Notes under the pieces: model-generated
The model's database searches: none
The model's input: only the letters and a program-made list of their open reading frames with translations
Told to the model about the DNA's origin: nothing
In this document: positions 11,301 through 19,978 of the stretch, piece after piece
Position numbering within the stretch: position 1 is the stretch's first letter
How the letters are laid out: every line of letters begins with the position of its first letter
DNA from: Allodiplogaster sudhausi
Lineage: Eukaryota > Nematoda > Chromadorea > Rhabditida > Diplogasteridae
Assembly (NCBI GenBank): GCA_945643635.1
Contig: CALZFC010000134.1
Location: 226,501 to 290,500, forward strand
DNA: 64,000 bases
Direction: 5' to 3'
Translations under genes and position numbers: made by a program

Positions 11301-12756
11301 CCCAATGCAGTCGAATGCAATCTTGAGCTTTGTTGACAGAACAATGAGGGTCGCTGCACCCAGAGACCAGAAAGATAGACCATTTGGTGGACGTGTCGTT
11401 CTCCTCGGTGGAGACTGGAAGCAAATTTTGCCTGTTATACCCAGTGCTCGAGATAGACAAATCTTGAATTACACATTGAACAATGCACCTGTTTACGACA
11501 AGTTTGAGCAGTGCAAACTGACTGTCAACATGAGGGTCGACAAGGACCAGCAAATATTTCTCAAATATCAGACTGAAGTTGGAGAAGGAACTGCAAAATT
11601 TGACGGATTGCACATTCGTGTACCTGAAAGAATGCTATGCGCCGATGATGACGCACTAATACAATCCGTGTATCCGGAGGAAGTCCGCTGCAACGGTGAA
11701 GAGATGAGCAAAAGAGCAATCCTCGCAGTTAGAAATGATGCAGTAATCAAACTAAATGAGAAGATTATGAACTTGCTACCTGGAAAAGCAGAAGAGTTTA
11801 TAGGAATCACTGAGATTCCTGAAGAAGCAGAGCATATGGGCATGCCAGTAGATTTGATCTCAACCTTGGAGGCGATGACGCCCAATGGAATGCCCGCTCA
11901 TAAGTTAGTTTTGAAACCACAAACACCCGTTATGCTGTTAAGGAACATTGACATTGAGAATAAGTTGTGCAATGGCACTAAACTTGTGTTCTTGAACGCA
12001 GTGAAAGTAAACTCTGCTGACAGAAACGTCATTCTGCTGAGATGCAGAAATGTGACTGTGAATCCACCAGAAGAGGTATTCCTGCCGAGAATCGTACTGA
12101 ATTATCTCGATCGTAACAGTGGTGTACAGTTCACCCGAAGACAGTTCCCGATAAGGGCGTGCTTTGCTTGCACGATTAACAAGAGTCAAGGCCAGACATT
12201 GGCAAGAGTTGGACTCGATCTGAGAACTCCGACATTTTCTCACGGCCACTTCTATGTGGCCATCTCGAGAGTTAAAACTGAGGCACATCTCAAACTTTTG
12301 ATTCCAAAAGAATTTATCACAGAAGATAAAGTGAACGGAAAGCATGCCGTTGTCAGAAATATTGTCTATCGAGACCTTTTCAAGACGGTCAATTGTGAGA
12401 TCACAAAAAGTCCTCCTGTACTGGCTGAGGAACCAGATGTTGATCCATTTGAGGGCTTGAATCTTGATGACGATGAAGGGGCCGAGAATGACCCCGAAGA
12501 GCATGAAGAAGACATTGAGCAAGTCCAGGAGATTGATCAAGAACAGCTCGAAAAAGATCTTGATGATTTTACTTATCAGTTGCAGCAAGAGATTGCCGCA
12601 AAGCAGAATGGCGAAGTAGCCGAGAAAAAGATAACGGATAAGAATGCCGCTGTTAACGATGATATTGTACAGGCAATGCCAGAAATCGATGACGATGTTC
12701 ACTTCTTTAGTGATGATGAAGAAGGCAACCTTGAGTATGTTGTATCCTCCGAATAA
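2326..12756 (+). CDS. Helitron Rep-helicase (RepHel) with tandem Ulp1/C48-like domains
   Basis: A single 3476-residue ORF. Residues about 130-1800 hold up to seven Ulp1-like units. Unit 1 has H216, D233, C282; unit 2 has H427, D444, QQ near 487, C494 in DGINCG; unit 3 has H703 and YDS but Ser near 766 where Cys is expected; unit 4 has H924, D, Q and C988; unit 5 has WLNDE, H1278, YDS, Q1334 and C1340 in GCNCG; units 6 and 7 (about 1440-1800) look decayed. A Cys-rich CxxCxAxxW...CC segment starts near 1892, as in other Helitrons. The Rep domain shows HUH as PHIH at 2393-2396 and tyrosines Y2543 and Y2547 in KYIFKYIFKG. The PIF1-type helicase has Walker A GSGGCGKT (2910-2917), WDEAP (D2990) and AISR (3312-3315). 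The tail is acidic. The protein is expected to nick, unwind and strand-transfer transposon DNA in the nucleus. The true start is uncertain (ATG 2326 or a later Met); the first 50 codons are markedly GC-rich. Confidence 0.9.
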   Translation: MRLRFRRDGGLVDLRPGRRRGEAALGSEGTGGVPLSPSRYSPYSELLWTGSLMCQCYCPQASPVPQTGFNEINVSEMKNYEHVECKDTLNCQVHSTSIKRSERHAKIHQKFENEMLHQIMPLRGGGNGKKGKYDELKVANARIPAEIIDEYFKEKLVEWCKEKESDVNKVIVASTTAFTRAQVAAGLMEDAQFEGLNEESRINFERLVIPVVFQRHTFCACFIRSENVVHLYDSMKDKEIVHGSVTVQNAIIKVIQFVTQNQANPTFQFDQFAKKKNDLDDCIVYLISAMNSSITNSDYDRFGVSANEIKNHMFSILTKSKGTLEKRRPMQNVDILRELRDHSEQINTVILDDYIRKITSTYTEEDTVFSLSSIYDHFNHNQAALRNGTLRQMEGEEITAAFANMNDSIRKTATRILFAVHDATKQHFWFAEYEKESGIVNIYDSIKGGYVQKNFSRHFIGLALHELIKYVYPNARMPIFCWPSAAQQPDGINCGIFTSYFYECAMKKVHIPDQTFNFNFNEYRTKMIQVLESGNQQEVRNAIPNVKSDEWTQVKPRRSQRSKNEGFKKPRTPPWRKDSWKRKALTPDVIPEVEITRPYNVLEEINLDGDVFADVEVPFSEIQDPQRRLMQRTVQKAFENIVQFFDSGNTVLLNISASESLRHADANHKYKTVRSFIHKYSAEKCKVMERMLLPLVDDKRNGHFLFALFEKSSNTLTIYDSLWSTAKTYEWNRTSVRRLIAHVMKIKTEITVKTATCTEQKREVDSGVYAIRFAINACSNGKDTEDDFDASEFRKEIFELVMHCERFKTNLTKNNKIVKSSVSAKAKTPQLNSEPVEQTRLDFAKIKSQLKSKQKTPDVEVVEACILKIGQDAPTTKAVICEYSLIKGTTSMELDAICMKSYKGEINEYQLAQFVIVDDKRKTHFFYSDFTWSTGIMRICDSDKYASHDDYSDVIDNVRKFVSRIKATNAFECVLEECKQQSKGAKHCSWFFACKYAECALKHLEFTLDGFNWMLYKSTLLSMFIEDDERTKKESVMRSDKRKSLESSSTVNESSPRITRSRSPLSAERQFNCVNNMTPIKVALPCTNKESLTKRIVHTPKRKSDFTDIACSLKKRREGIYESPSVLLSQMSDLHIIKTPASPTPLRKRKAENEVAPSPSTILCGMNHLNVSTPKRVSTRQPKKLFVPYQAQFSTAKSDAPIAKMSYDSLKKLDDNQWLNDEVVHCAIQAICYNKNIFLIDPVQYERYCTNLESMQKLRTNNFSNYDMIMFPLVNDNHFMLTVIDMLSPLFVMVYDSLNKVDRNELYRIQNCINHLTGLRVMAVPSGDDQTTLQSDGCNCGPITIFHALQIVNNRPTVVPHFDAASYRKQLKHYLMTCKLIKILGGNEDNVAPDCTPRSRRSSSRSSIGSVASMRSVASSTMSVRSNESDYSSESLEMLKTFGWTHQPRRGKPCDVSVSAISLYAAYAGGQFDSSIIEAMLKVLVAESKQSIFVFSHSVMMDCIARSTASEIKSNMKQKIIFVPLKEQNEWILGVIEMKPEITIRLYDKERRDNVMAQLSNFVEITFGKPVVLDKKRSNQVCKYSTPEESASALFFNAEQYLCELSKQIKKRFDEFKSAVYREIITKMLIDSKMVRICAQSNTAAKEVVQIIPFKCDDLSDRDISLLSEEHDQLSDLIISKFAIALNSNKRYVALPLDAYEINGRLEGFNAGRRQGILMHVKKTSDEYALVVIKDRKACVYDPYIPAVGSKFSEKIKAVASYYNRNRAKCELKKKYPKIKSPLSTGIFVCALMHALSVDNMDMPKSVESKAVKRIICQALELNKDISVSQDITDTAVIDNESGIVTTPQSGTKEYKRKLMQQLRKAQPQLMRAQINYSNLPEPYVLPPQVKCVHCQAWRWPGDPDSICCKGGQVKIQDDFPLFVDIEEMRKIKEYILSPAGKATYDTVRMINSPLSFVCAIMNTKKKSEFPKGGPVPLVLNGRIEATIVSPQDSTSKSNPSFVSLIICKDSARAEKACADFMKKYNVKYNLDIFMRVRNVIQEHNHLAKCYMRLEEVIQEEKKKAEARNRKPNHVMLNILDREEALKQFSPNIQAGGKMIHVNPPIHPGRLNEPQGDKFMSAIYVYPDGQCPSHEDLNRGVRIFQKSSWTNKKLVHFSQLWDAMSYTLLLPRGNRTYKLGMPNFTTMSKRNPLPGVKPREFLSRSEYYNFTFADKGNTPEERRMHWCRYWGMLTQQFQLGVYLRIQADRLAAIKREREEQVNKLTKVSANAKYVQMKLEEKGYALGNYVTLPESFYGGPKYFRRLYYQCVALSKRYGKPSRFITFTGNPEWPEITEILKLISPNMTWHDIADDVCRIFWLKAKEFLKDVTERGVLGEVVANVWNVEYQQRGMPHIHLLIWFKKGHVDTPEIIDQTISAEIPPEPAQDDPYYEEKMRHRELIKKCMIHGPCEGKLDMTCRKRRPNAFLCAKSYPKGYRDETEMIENDYPLYRRRDNGANIVYSKGKNVRVATNRHVVPHNPYLLMKYGCHINVEASTSISTFKYIFKYIFKGVDLLALEIDDMEEDELNANGIVLRNEYQKKDGKVRQLVDLDETKTFQNARSISSIEASYCRLGLPRHGISHCVTALYIHLEGEQHMVVKADDTAAQREQRAERAISRFMAFMELNTRDEDARKLTYLEVEERYRWDQKAKMYKPYVRTGQIERNIAYLSPISPRNRELYGLHCLVRSLTGYTCFADLLKSEDGNTTYATFDESARARGLLRDDKEWDECLNLASETIPNNRAFLRLFCVILMNCQSPSPAELFEKYKEHMLDRDKQKKYSEEEKEQRVLRHIQSIIRHSNMTLKQFGLPELIRNEALERKFMSEDKREAEKRADEMQPTLNDGQKAISEQIIAAISDTSAKKRCFFVTGSGGCGKTYLYEYLINWCIAHEKVVLPVASTGIAATLLKNGTTAHSGFGIPLEYDELDKTNLDITSDKGQVLRQVEVIIWDEAPMQSNAILSFVDRTMRVAAPRDQKDRPFGGRVVLLGGDWKQILPVIPSARDRQILNYTLNNAPVYDKFEQCKLTVNMRVDKDQQIFLKYQTEVGEGTAKFDGLHIRVPERMLCADDDALIQSVYPEEVRCNGEEMSKRAILAVRNDAVIKLNEKIMNLLPGKAEEFIGITEIPEEAEHMGMPVDLISTLEAMTPNGMPAHKLVLKPQTPVMLLRNIDIENKLCNGTKLVFLNAVKVNSADRNVILLRCRNVTVNPPEEVFLPRIVLNYLDRNSGVQFTRRQFPIRACFACTINKSQGQTLARVGLDLRTPTFSHGHFYVAISRVKTEAHLKLLIPKEFITEDKVNGKHAVVRNIVYRDLFKTVNCEITKSPPVLAEEPDVDPFEGLNLDDDEGAENDPEEHEEDIEQVQEIDQEQLEKDLDDFTYQLQQEIAAKQNGEVAEKKITDKNAAVNDDIVQAMPEIDDDVHFFSDDEEGNLEYVVSSE

Positions 12757-12899
12757 ATAAGAAGAAGAAAATTAAATGCGTTGTTTGAATATGAAGTCTA
12801 ACTGCTTAATTAGCAGGAAGTTGTGAAATTCTTGAAAGAAGCAAATGACGGGTAACTGCGTTGTTTGAATGAGAACTAACATTTTCTCAAAAAAAAAAA
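12757..12899 (+). other. 3' non-coding segment of the Helitron-type element
   Basis: AT-rich, with the phrase GCGTTGTTTGAAT occurring twice (near 12778 and 12859) and a run of A at about 12890-12899. No ORF is seen. Confidence 0.5.
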
Positions 12900-12983
12900 T
12901 CCCGTCGCGAGATTAAAGGGGCGAAACGGGTTTATATGTATGCATATTGCCAGGTTCTCGCCTGATGAGTTCCCCGCCTGGCA
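12900..12983 (+). ncRNA. Permuted hammerhead-like ribozyme motif, copy 4 (3' side of RepHel)
   Basis: CCCG 12901-12904, TC, predicted cleavage after 12906, GCGAGA 12907-12912, TTAAA, GGGGC 12918-12922, GAAA 12923-12926, CGGG 12927-12930, TGCCAGG 12948-12954, TCTCGC 12956-12961, CTGATGA 12962-12968, GTTCC 12969-12973, CCTGGCA 12977-12983. Stem I has changed to GCGAGA:TCTCGC with both strands altered together, stem IV is lengthened to 7 bp, and stem II pairs as G-C, two U-G wobbles and two C-G. All core bases are conserved. It lies 144 bp after the RepHel stop codon. Confidence 0.6.
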
Positions 12984-12994
12984 CAATTGTTTTC

Positions 12995-13179
12995 GCGAAC
13001 ATTTTCACACATTTATAGCCCACCTACCGACCCGGGTTCGGAGTCGCGCGGGGGCAAACCCTTTTGCGCGTTTTAATTCGACCCCCAATGCAAAGTTCTT
13101 AATGCTAGGACATAGCGGAGACTCCAAGGGAGATAATGGGCAAAGATACTGAAACCAGGTCCCCCCATAGCTCCGCTAG
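12995..13179 (+). mobile_element. 3' fragment of an array-type Helitron unit
   Basis: The text from ACCGACCCGGGTTCGGAG onward aligns by eye with the distal third of the array units (compare 23757 and 27820 onward). It ends at CCGCTAG, which corresponds to an internal CTAG of the full units (GCCGCTAGAACAG) and not to their normal hairpin end. The giant element appears to have replaced or entered the 5' part of this unit. Confidence 0.6.
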
Positions 13180-14532
13180 TTATTATATACAAGTCGACTG
13201 TTATTTATTGACCGGTATAGCGCGGAGAGGTGCTGTGGGCGGTGGGGGTGAGATATGGGGAAGCGGTTTATTGGGGAACATGTAAAGTTTCCGGACTACA
13301 AGAATATGTGGGTTTCAAAAAATTGGGTTCGATATTGGCGCCGGCGCGGGCGGCCAAACTTTGGTCCGAGGTGACTTTGATTTGGGGCGGTTCGCGAATT
13401 TGACGGGCTGCAACTTTTTTTCTGGTGGTCGTACAGAAATGTAAAAAATAGTGGCGGATAGCCCGTTCAAAAATGAATATGATTCCTGGAGTTGAGATCA
13501 TTTCGAGTTTTGGTAGATCAGTGAGAGGCCGCCGCGCAAACCATACCTTTTTGGGGTACTTTTTGAGAGGGTATTTGCCCCTTTTCTCGGAATCTACAAA
13601 GTCCGCTTTTGATTAAACTGACTGCGATTGTAGAGTTTTTCACGGCGCATCTTCTAATACCATAATTATCAACTTTTGGACACTAGAAGTTGTAGATATT
13701 ATCGATTGAATGGTCAAATTTTTTTGTTAGGAGCGAACCTTCTAAAATACATATCTTTATGAATAGGCAAGGTAGAGGAATGAGAGTTTCAGAATCATGC
13801 AGAGTTTCACGAGAGCTTCAATATGAGTATACGTACGTTTGGCTGGCTGTTCATTAAAGTGCCCTGCCAGGGCCGTAAAATGTGAAATTTTTGGAACGCA
13901 TTTTGGGCCTCCGTTTCTTCTCGGTAGTTAAAGGTTGTGCCACACATGATATATCATTCTGTAGCTCTCGAGATGGCGAACAACTTTCTCATACAAAACA
14001 TTTTGATATTTCGATGTTTTTGATCTACTTTCGGGGTCAGAATGTTCAGGCCACTATTTCGGCCTTAGCTATCACTGACACTTTTTGGCGCATATTTTAT
14101 TTATTGTAGAGCCAAAAATTAGCTATCGAATGATAGGTAGATCATGGGATTTGATCCAGGCATATTCGAGATATGAATTATTTTGTGGCTTTTTGGTACA
14201 TTTTCAGTGCACGTCGAAAGTCATGGGACGCAAGTTCGAATCCGCGCGCGCACAAACTCTTTTGCGCGCTTTTGTATGGCTCCTGATGAAATTATAAGAG
14301 TGCTAACATAGACTAAGGACTCCAAGCTTTCTAATGAGCGGAAATTAAAAGACCTAGGATGTCCATTAACGCCGCTAGAACAGACTTTTGTCCTTTTTAA
14401 GCCAACTAACAACCCTTAGAGCCAACTAACGACCCAACTTACTATCTTTTTATCGGGAAATGGCCTCCGGGGCGATAGCCCCGGTGGCCACTGACCGGGC
14501 CAAAGGCCCGTAGCGTGACAAAGTCACGCTAG
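13180..14532 (+). mobile_element. Helitron-like unit 1
   Basis: 1353 bp. The 5' end lacks the TC and starts TTATTATATACAAGTCGAC, joined to an internal CTAG of the preceding fragment. The 3' end has all three hairpins (CCGGGGC-GATA-GCCCCGG, GGGCC-AAA-GGCCC, GCGTGAC-AAA-GTCACGC) and CTAG. Confidence 0.75.
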
Positions 14533-15890
14533 TCTATTATTATCTAAAAGTCGACTGTAATTTATTGACCGGTATAGCGCCGAGAGGTATTACGGGCGGT
14601 GGGAGTGAGATACGGGGAAGCGGGATTTTGCATGTTGTAGATTATCCCTTGGGCTACCAGAATATGTGGGTTTCAAAAATTCAGGGTTGGCGCCGGCGCC
14701 GGCGCGGGCGGCCAAACTTTGGTCCGAGGTGACTTTGATTTCGGGCGGTTCGCGACTTTGACGGGCTGCAACTTTTTCTCTGGTGGTCGTACAGAAATGT
14801 AAAAAATAGTGGCGGATAGCCCGTTCAAAAATGAATATGATTCCTGGAGTTGAGATCATTTCGAGTTTTGGTAGATCAGTGAGAGGCCGCCGCGCAAACC
14901 ATACCTTTTTGGGGTACTTTTTGAGAGGGTATTTGCCCCTTTTCTCGGAATCTACAAAGTCCGCTTTTGATTAAACTGACTGCGATTGTAGAGTTTTTGA
15001 CGGGATTTCAGAAAATGGTCGAACTATCGACTTTTGGACACTAGAAGTTGTAGATATTATCGATTGAAGGGTCAAATTTATTTGTTAGGAGCGAACCTTC
15101 TAAAATTCATATGTTTATGAATAGGGATCGTAGCGGGATGAGAGTTTCAAAATCATGCAGATTTTCACGAGAGCTTCAATATGAGTATACATAGGTTAGG
15201 CTGGGTTATCATTAAAGTGCCCTACCAGGGCCGTGAATTGTCAAATTTTTGGAGCGCACTTTGGGCCTCCGTTTCTTCGCTGTAGTTAAAGATGTTGCCA
15301 CATGTTATATACCATTCTATAGCTCTCGAGAAGGCGAACAACTTTCTCATACAAAACTTTTTCATATATTGACGTTTTTGATCTTCTTTTGGGTTCAGAA
15401 TGTTCAGGCCACTATTTCGGCCTTAGCTATCACTGATACTTTTTGGCGCATATTTTTGTCGTCGTAGAGCCAAAAATTAGCTATCGAATGATAGGTAGAT
15501 CATGGGATTTGATCCAGGCATATTCGAGATATGAATTATTTTGTGGCTTTTTGGTACATTTTCAGTGCACGTCGAAACTCATGGGTCGCAGGTTCGAATC
15601 CGCGCGTGCGCAAACTCTTTTGCACGCTTTTATATGACTCCTGAGTATGTTAAAAGAGTGATATCATATAGTAAAGACTCCAAGCTTTCTAATGAGCTTA
15701 AATTCAGAGGCCCAGATAGTCCAGTAGCGCCGCTAGAACAGACTTTTGACCCTTTAGAGCCAAATTTTAACCCTTAGAGCCAACTATAAACCCTTGGATA
15801 CATTTTTACATCGGGAAATGGCCTCCGGGGCGATAGCCCCGGTGGCCATTGACCGGGCCAAAGGCCCGTAGCGTGACAAAGTCACGCTAG
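14533..15890 (+). mobile_element. Helitron-like unit 2
   Basis: 1358 bp, from TCTATTATTATCTAAAAG to CTAG, with the full three-hairpin 3' end. Confidence 0.8.
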
Positions 15891-17247
15891 TCTAGAGTTA
15901 TATAAAAGTCGACTGTTATTTATTGACTGGTGTAGCGCGGAGAGGTGGTGTGGGCGGTGGGGGTGAGATACGGAGAAGCGGTTTTTTGCCGATTATGTAA
16001 AAGTTTCCGGACTACAAGAATATGTGGGTTTCAAAAAATTGGGTTCCATATTGGCGCCGGCGCGGGCGGCCAAACTTTGGTCCGAGGCGAGTTGGATTTG
16101 GGCACTTTGCCGACTTTGAGAGGTTGTATCTCTCTTTCGGGTAGAGATATGAGGATGAAAAATATACTTGTAGATAGATCGTTCAAAAATTAATATGATT
16201 CCTGGAGTTGAGATCATTTCGCGCTTTGGTAGATCAGTACGAGGCCGGCGCGCAAACCATACGTTTTTGGGGTACTTTTTTAGGCTCATTCTTCTCATTT
16301 ACTCGAAATCTACAAATTCGCTTTTTGATCTAACTGACTCCGATTGTAGAGTTTTTGACGGGCTTTCTTTTAATACTAAATTCATCGACTTTTGGGCACT
16401 AGGTGTATGAGATATTATCGATTGAAGGGTCAAATTTTTTTGTTAGGAGCGAACCTTCTAAAATTCATATCTTTATGAATAGGGAAGTTAGAGGCATGAG
16501 AGTTTCAGAATCATGCAGAGTTTAACGAGAGCTTCAATATGAGTATACATACATTAGGCTGGGTCATCATTACAGTGCCCTGCCAGGGCCGTGAAGTGTC
16601 AAATTTTTGGAGCGCACTTTGAGCCTCCGTTTCTTCTCGGTAATTAAGGGTTAGGCCAAACATTATATATCAATCGGTAGCTCTCGTGAAGGCGAACAAC
16701 TTTCTCATACAAAACATTTTGATATTTCGATGTTTTTGATCTACTTTTGGGGTCAGAAGGTTCAGGTCACTATTTCGGCCTTAGCTATCACTAACACTTT
16801 TTGGCGCATATTTTTTTTATTGTAGAGCCTAACATTAGCTATCGAATGATAGGTAGATCATGGGATTTGATCCAGGCATATTCGAGATATGAATTATTTT
16901 GTGGCTTTTTGGTACATTTTCAGTGCACGTCGAAAGTCATGAGTCGCAGGTTCGAATCCGCGCGCGCGCAAACTCTTTTGCGCGCTTTTATATGACTCCT
17001 GATGAAATTAAAAGAGTGAAAATATGGACAAAAGACTCCAAGCTTTCTAATGAGCTTAAATTCAAAGGCCCAGATAGTCCAGTAGCGCCGCTAGAATAGA
17101 CTTTTGACCCTTTAGAGCCAAATTTATCCCTTAGAGCCAACTAACGACCCAACTTACTATCTGTTTATCGGGAAATGGCCTCCGGGGCGATAGCCCCGGT
17201 GGCCATTGACCGGGCCAAAGGCCCGTAGCGTGACAAAGTCACGCTAG
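15891..17247 (+). mobile_element. Helitron-like unit 3
   Basis: 1357 bp, from TCTAGAGTTATATAAAAG to CTAG, with the full three-hairpin 3' end. Confidence 0.8.
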
Positions 17248-18623
17248 TCTACTATTATATAAAAGTCGACTGTAATTTATTTACGGGTATAGCGCGGAGA
17301 GGTGCTGTGGGCGCGGGGGTTGAGATACGGGGATGCGGTTTTTTGGGGAACATGTAAAAGTTTCCGGACTACAAGAATATATGGGTTTCAAAAAATTAGC
17401 GTCGGCGCCGGCGCCGGCGCGGGCGGCGGAAGTTGGCGCGGAGGCGAGTCAGATTTGGGGTGCTTCGCGACTTTGAGAGGCTGTATCTTTCTTTCGGGTA
17501 GAGATATGGGGATGAAAAAAATACTGGGAGATAGCCCGTCAAAAAATGAATATGATTCCTGAAGTTGAGACTGATTCGAGTTTTGGTAGATCAGTGGGAG
17601 CGCGGCGCGTTTTGACCCCATTTTTTGGCCGATTTTCGGCATGTAGTTAGGGTTTTTCTCGGAATCTACAAATTCGCTTTTTGATCTAACTGAATCCGAT
17701 TTTAGAGTTTTTGACGGCGCATCTTTTAATAGTAGAATTATCAACTTTTGGACACTAGAAATTGTAGATATTATCGATTGAAGGGTCAAATTTTTTTGTT
17801 AGGAGCGAACCTTCTAAAATACATATCTTTATGAATAGGGAAGGTAGAGGGATGAGACTTTGAGAATATTGAAGGACTTCAAGAGAGCTTCAATATGAGT
17901 ATACTCGTGTTTGTCTGGCTTTTCATTAAAGTGACCTGCCAGGGCCGTGAAGTGTCAAATTTTTGGAGCGCACTTTGGGCCTCCGTTTCTTCGCGGTAGT
18001 TAAAGATCTTGCCACATGTTATATACCATTCTGTAGCTCTCGCGAAGGCGAACAACTTTCTCATACAAAACATTTTGATATTTCGAAGTTTTTGATCTAC
18101 TTTTGAGGTCAGAAGGTTCAGGCCACTTTTTCGGCCTTAGCTATCACTGACACTTTTTGGCGCATATTTTTTTTATTGTAGAGCCTAAAATTAGCTATCG
18201 AATGATGGGTAGATCATGGGATTTGATCCAGGCATATTCGAGATATGAATTATTTTGTGGCTTTTTGGTACATTTTCAGTGCACGTCGTAAGTCATGGGT
18301 CGCAAGTTCGAATCCGCGCGCGCGCAAACTCTTTTGCGCGCTTTTGTATGACTTCTGATTAAATAAAAAGAATGCTAACATGGACAAAAGACTCCAGGCT
18401 TTCTAATGGGGGTAACTATATGCACCCAGGTCCTCCAGTAGCGCCGCTAGAGCAGACTTTTGTCCTTTTTAAGCCAACTAACGACCCTTAGAGCCAACAA
18501 ACAACGCATAGAGCCAACAAACAACCCTCAGAGTCAACCAACAGCAAACCAAGAACCCAACCAACAACCCTTGGACCCTACTGACAATGGCCAAAGGCCC
18601 GTAGCGTGACAAAGTCACGCTAG
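17248..18623 (+). mobile_element. Helitron-like unit 4
   Basis: 1376 bp, from TCTACTATTATATAAAAG. The first 3' hairpin is missing; instead there is a short AGCCAACAAACAAC-type tandem run before the last two hairpins and CTAG. Nearly identical to unit 7, 4089 bp downstream. Confidence 0.8.
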
Positions 18624-19978
18624 TCTACCCTTATATAAAAGTCGTCTGTACTTTATTGACGGGGATAGCGCCGAGAGGTGCTGTGGGCGGGAGAGTTGAG
18701 TTATGCGGTTGAAATTTTCAGGATTCATAGATTATCCCTTGGGCTACAAGGTAATATGGGGTTCAAAGGATTTGGTTTGGCGCCGGCGCCGGCGCGGGCG
18801 TCCAAACTCGGACAAGTGTGGAGTCGAGTTTTGGCTATTCTCCGATTTTGAGGATGTCTAACTTTTGTTTTAGGATAGATATTGCTATGAAAAAAATATG
18901 TATAGGTAGCCTGTTCAAAAATGAATATGATTCCTGGAGATGGGATTGATTGGTTCATTTGTAGATCACTGGGAGCTCGGCGCGTTTTGACCTGCTTTTT
19001 TGGCCCTTTTTTGGCATGTAGTTGCCCCTTTTCTCGAAACCTACAAAGCCGCTTTTTTGATTCTCTGACCGCGATTGTTCAGTTTTTGACGGCGCATCTT
19101 TTCGTACCAAATTCATCAACTTTTGCGCACTGGACGTATGAGATATTATCGATTGAAGGGTCAAAATGTTTTGTTAGGAGCGAAACTTCAAAAAATCAAA
19201 TCTCAAAAAGTAAGCAACCTACAGATATGGGACACACAAATTCTTGAAGGATTTCACTAGGGCTTCAATATGAGCCTACGCGAGTTTGGGTAGGTTTCCG
19301 AAAAAGTATCCTCAGGGGGTTTTGAAACGCAAAATTTTTCGGAGCAACTTTGCGCGGCCGTGTTTTCTCGGGGATTGAACATATCACTACATGTTATATA
19401 TCAAACTGTAGCTATCGTGAAGGCGAATAACGTTCTCATACCAATGTTTTTGATTAATTAATGTTTTGATCTACCTTTTGGTACGAGAATGTTTAGGCCA
19501 CTTTTTCGGCCTTAGCTATCACTGACACTTTTTGGCGCATATCATAATTCTAATAGAGCGAAAAATTAGCTATCGAATGATTGGTCAATCTTTGAAATTG
19601 ATTTAGGCATATTCGAGATATGAACCATTTTGTGGCTTTTTGGCCTATTTAGGCTGCACGACGAAAGTCATGGGTAGCAGGTTCGAAGTCGCGCGCGTGC
19701 AAACCCTTTTGCGCGTTTTTGTATGAATCCTGAGTATGTTAAAAGAGTGTTATCATATAGTAAAGACTCCAAGCTTTCTAATGAGCTTAAATTCAAAGGC
19801 CGAGATAGTCCAGTAGCGACGCTAGAACAGACTTTTGACCCTTTAGAGCCAAATTTTAACCCTTAGAGTCAAATAACAACCCATAGAGATAATTTATATC
19901 GGGAAATGGCCTCCGGGGCGATAGCCCCGGTGGCCATTGACCGGGCCAAAGGCCCGTAGCGTGACAAAGTCACGCTAG
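18624..19978 (+). mobile_element. Helitron-like unit 5
   Basis: 1355 bp, from TCTACCCTTATATAAAAG with GTCGTCTG in place of GTCGACTG. Its middle part is more diverged than in the other units. Full three-hairpin 3' end. Confidence 0.75.

Larger units (their letters stand above)
535..12990 (+). mobile_element. Giant Helitron-type rolling-circle transposon (approximate ends)
   Basis: The element is defined by the RepHel ORF at 2326-12756 and by copies of one structured motif on both sides of it (649-727, 1231-1309, 1707-1785 and 12900-12983). The left limit is placed where the CT tract stops. The right limit is placed where sequence resembling the downstream array begins, near 12990-13010. I could not find a canonical 5' TC or 3' CTAG belonging to this element, and its ends do not match those of the array units, so it is probably a different family (Helitron2/Helentron-like is possible). 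The ORF is unbroken over 3476 codons, which suggests recent activity. Confidence 0.6.

Noticed and set aside
2326..12756. Polinton/Maverick or adenovirus-like element because of the cysteine protease domains
   Set aside because: The HUH/two-tyrosine Rep motif and PIF1 helicase in the same ORF identify a Helitron; no polymerase B, integrase or capsid gene is present.
14230..14245. tRNA gene
   Set aside because: Only the T-arm/B-box-like GGTTCGAATCC is present; no acceptor stem or cloverleaf can be drawn.
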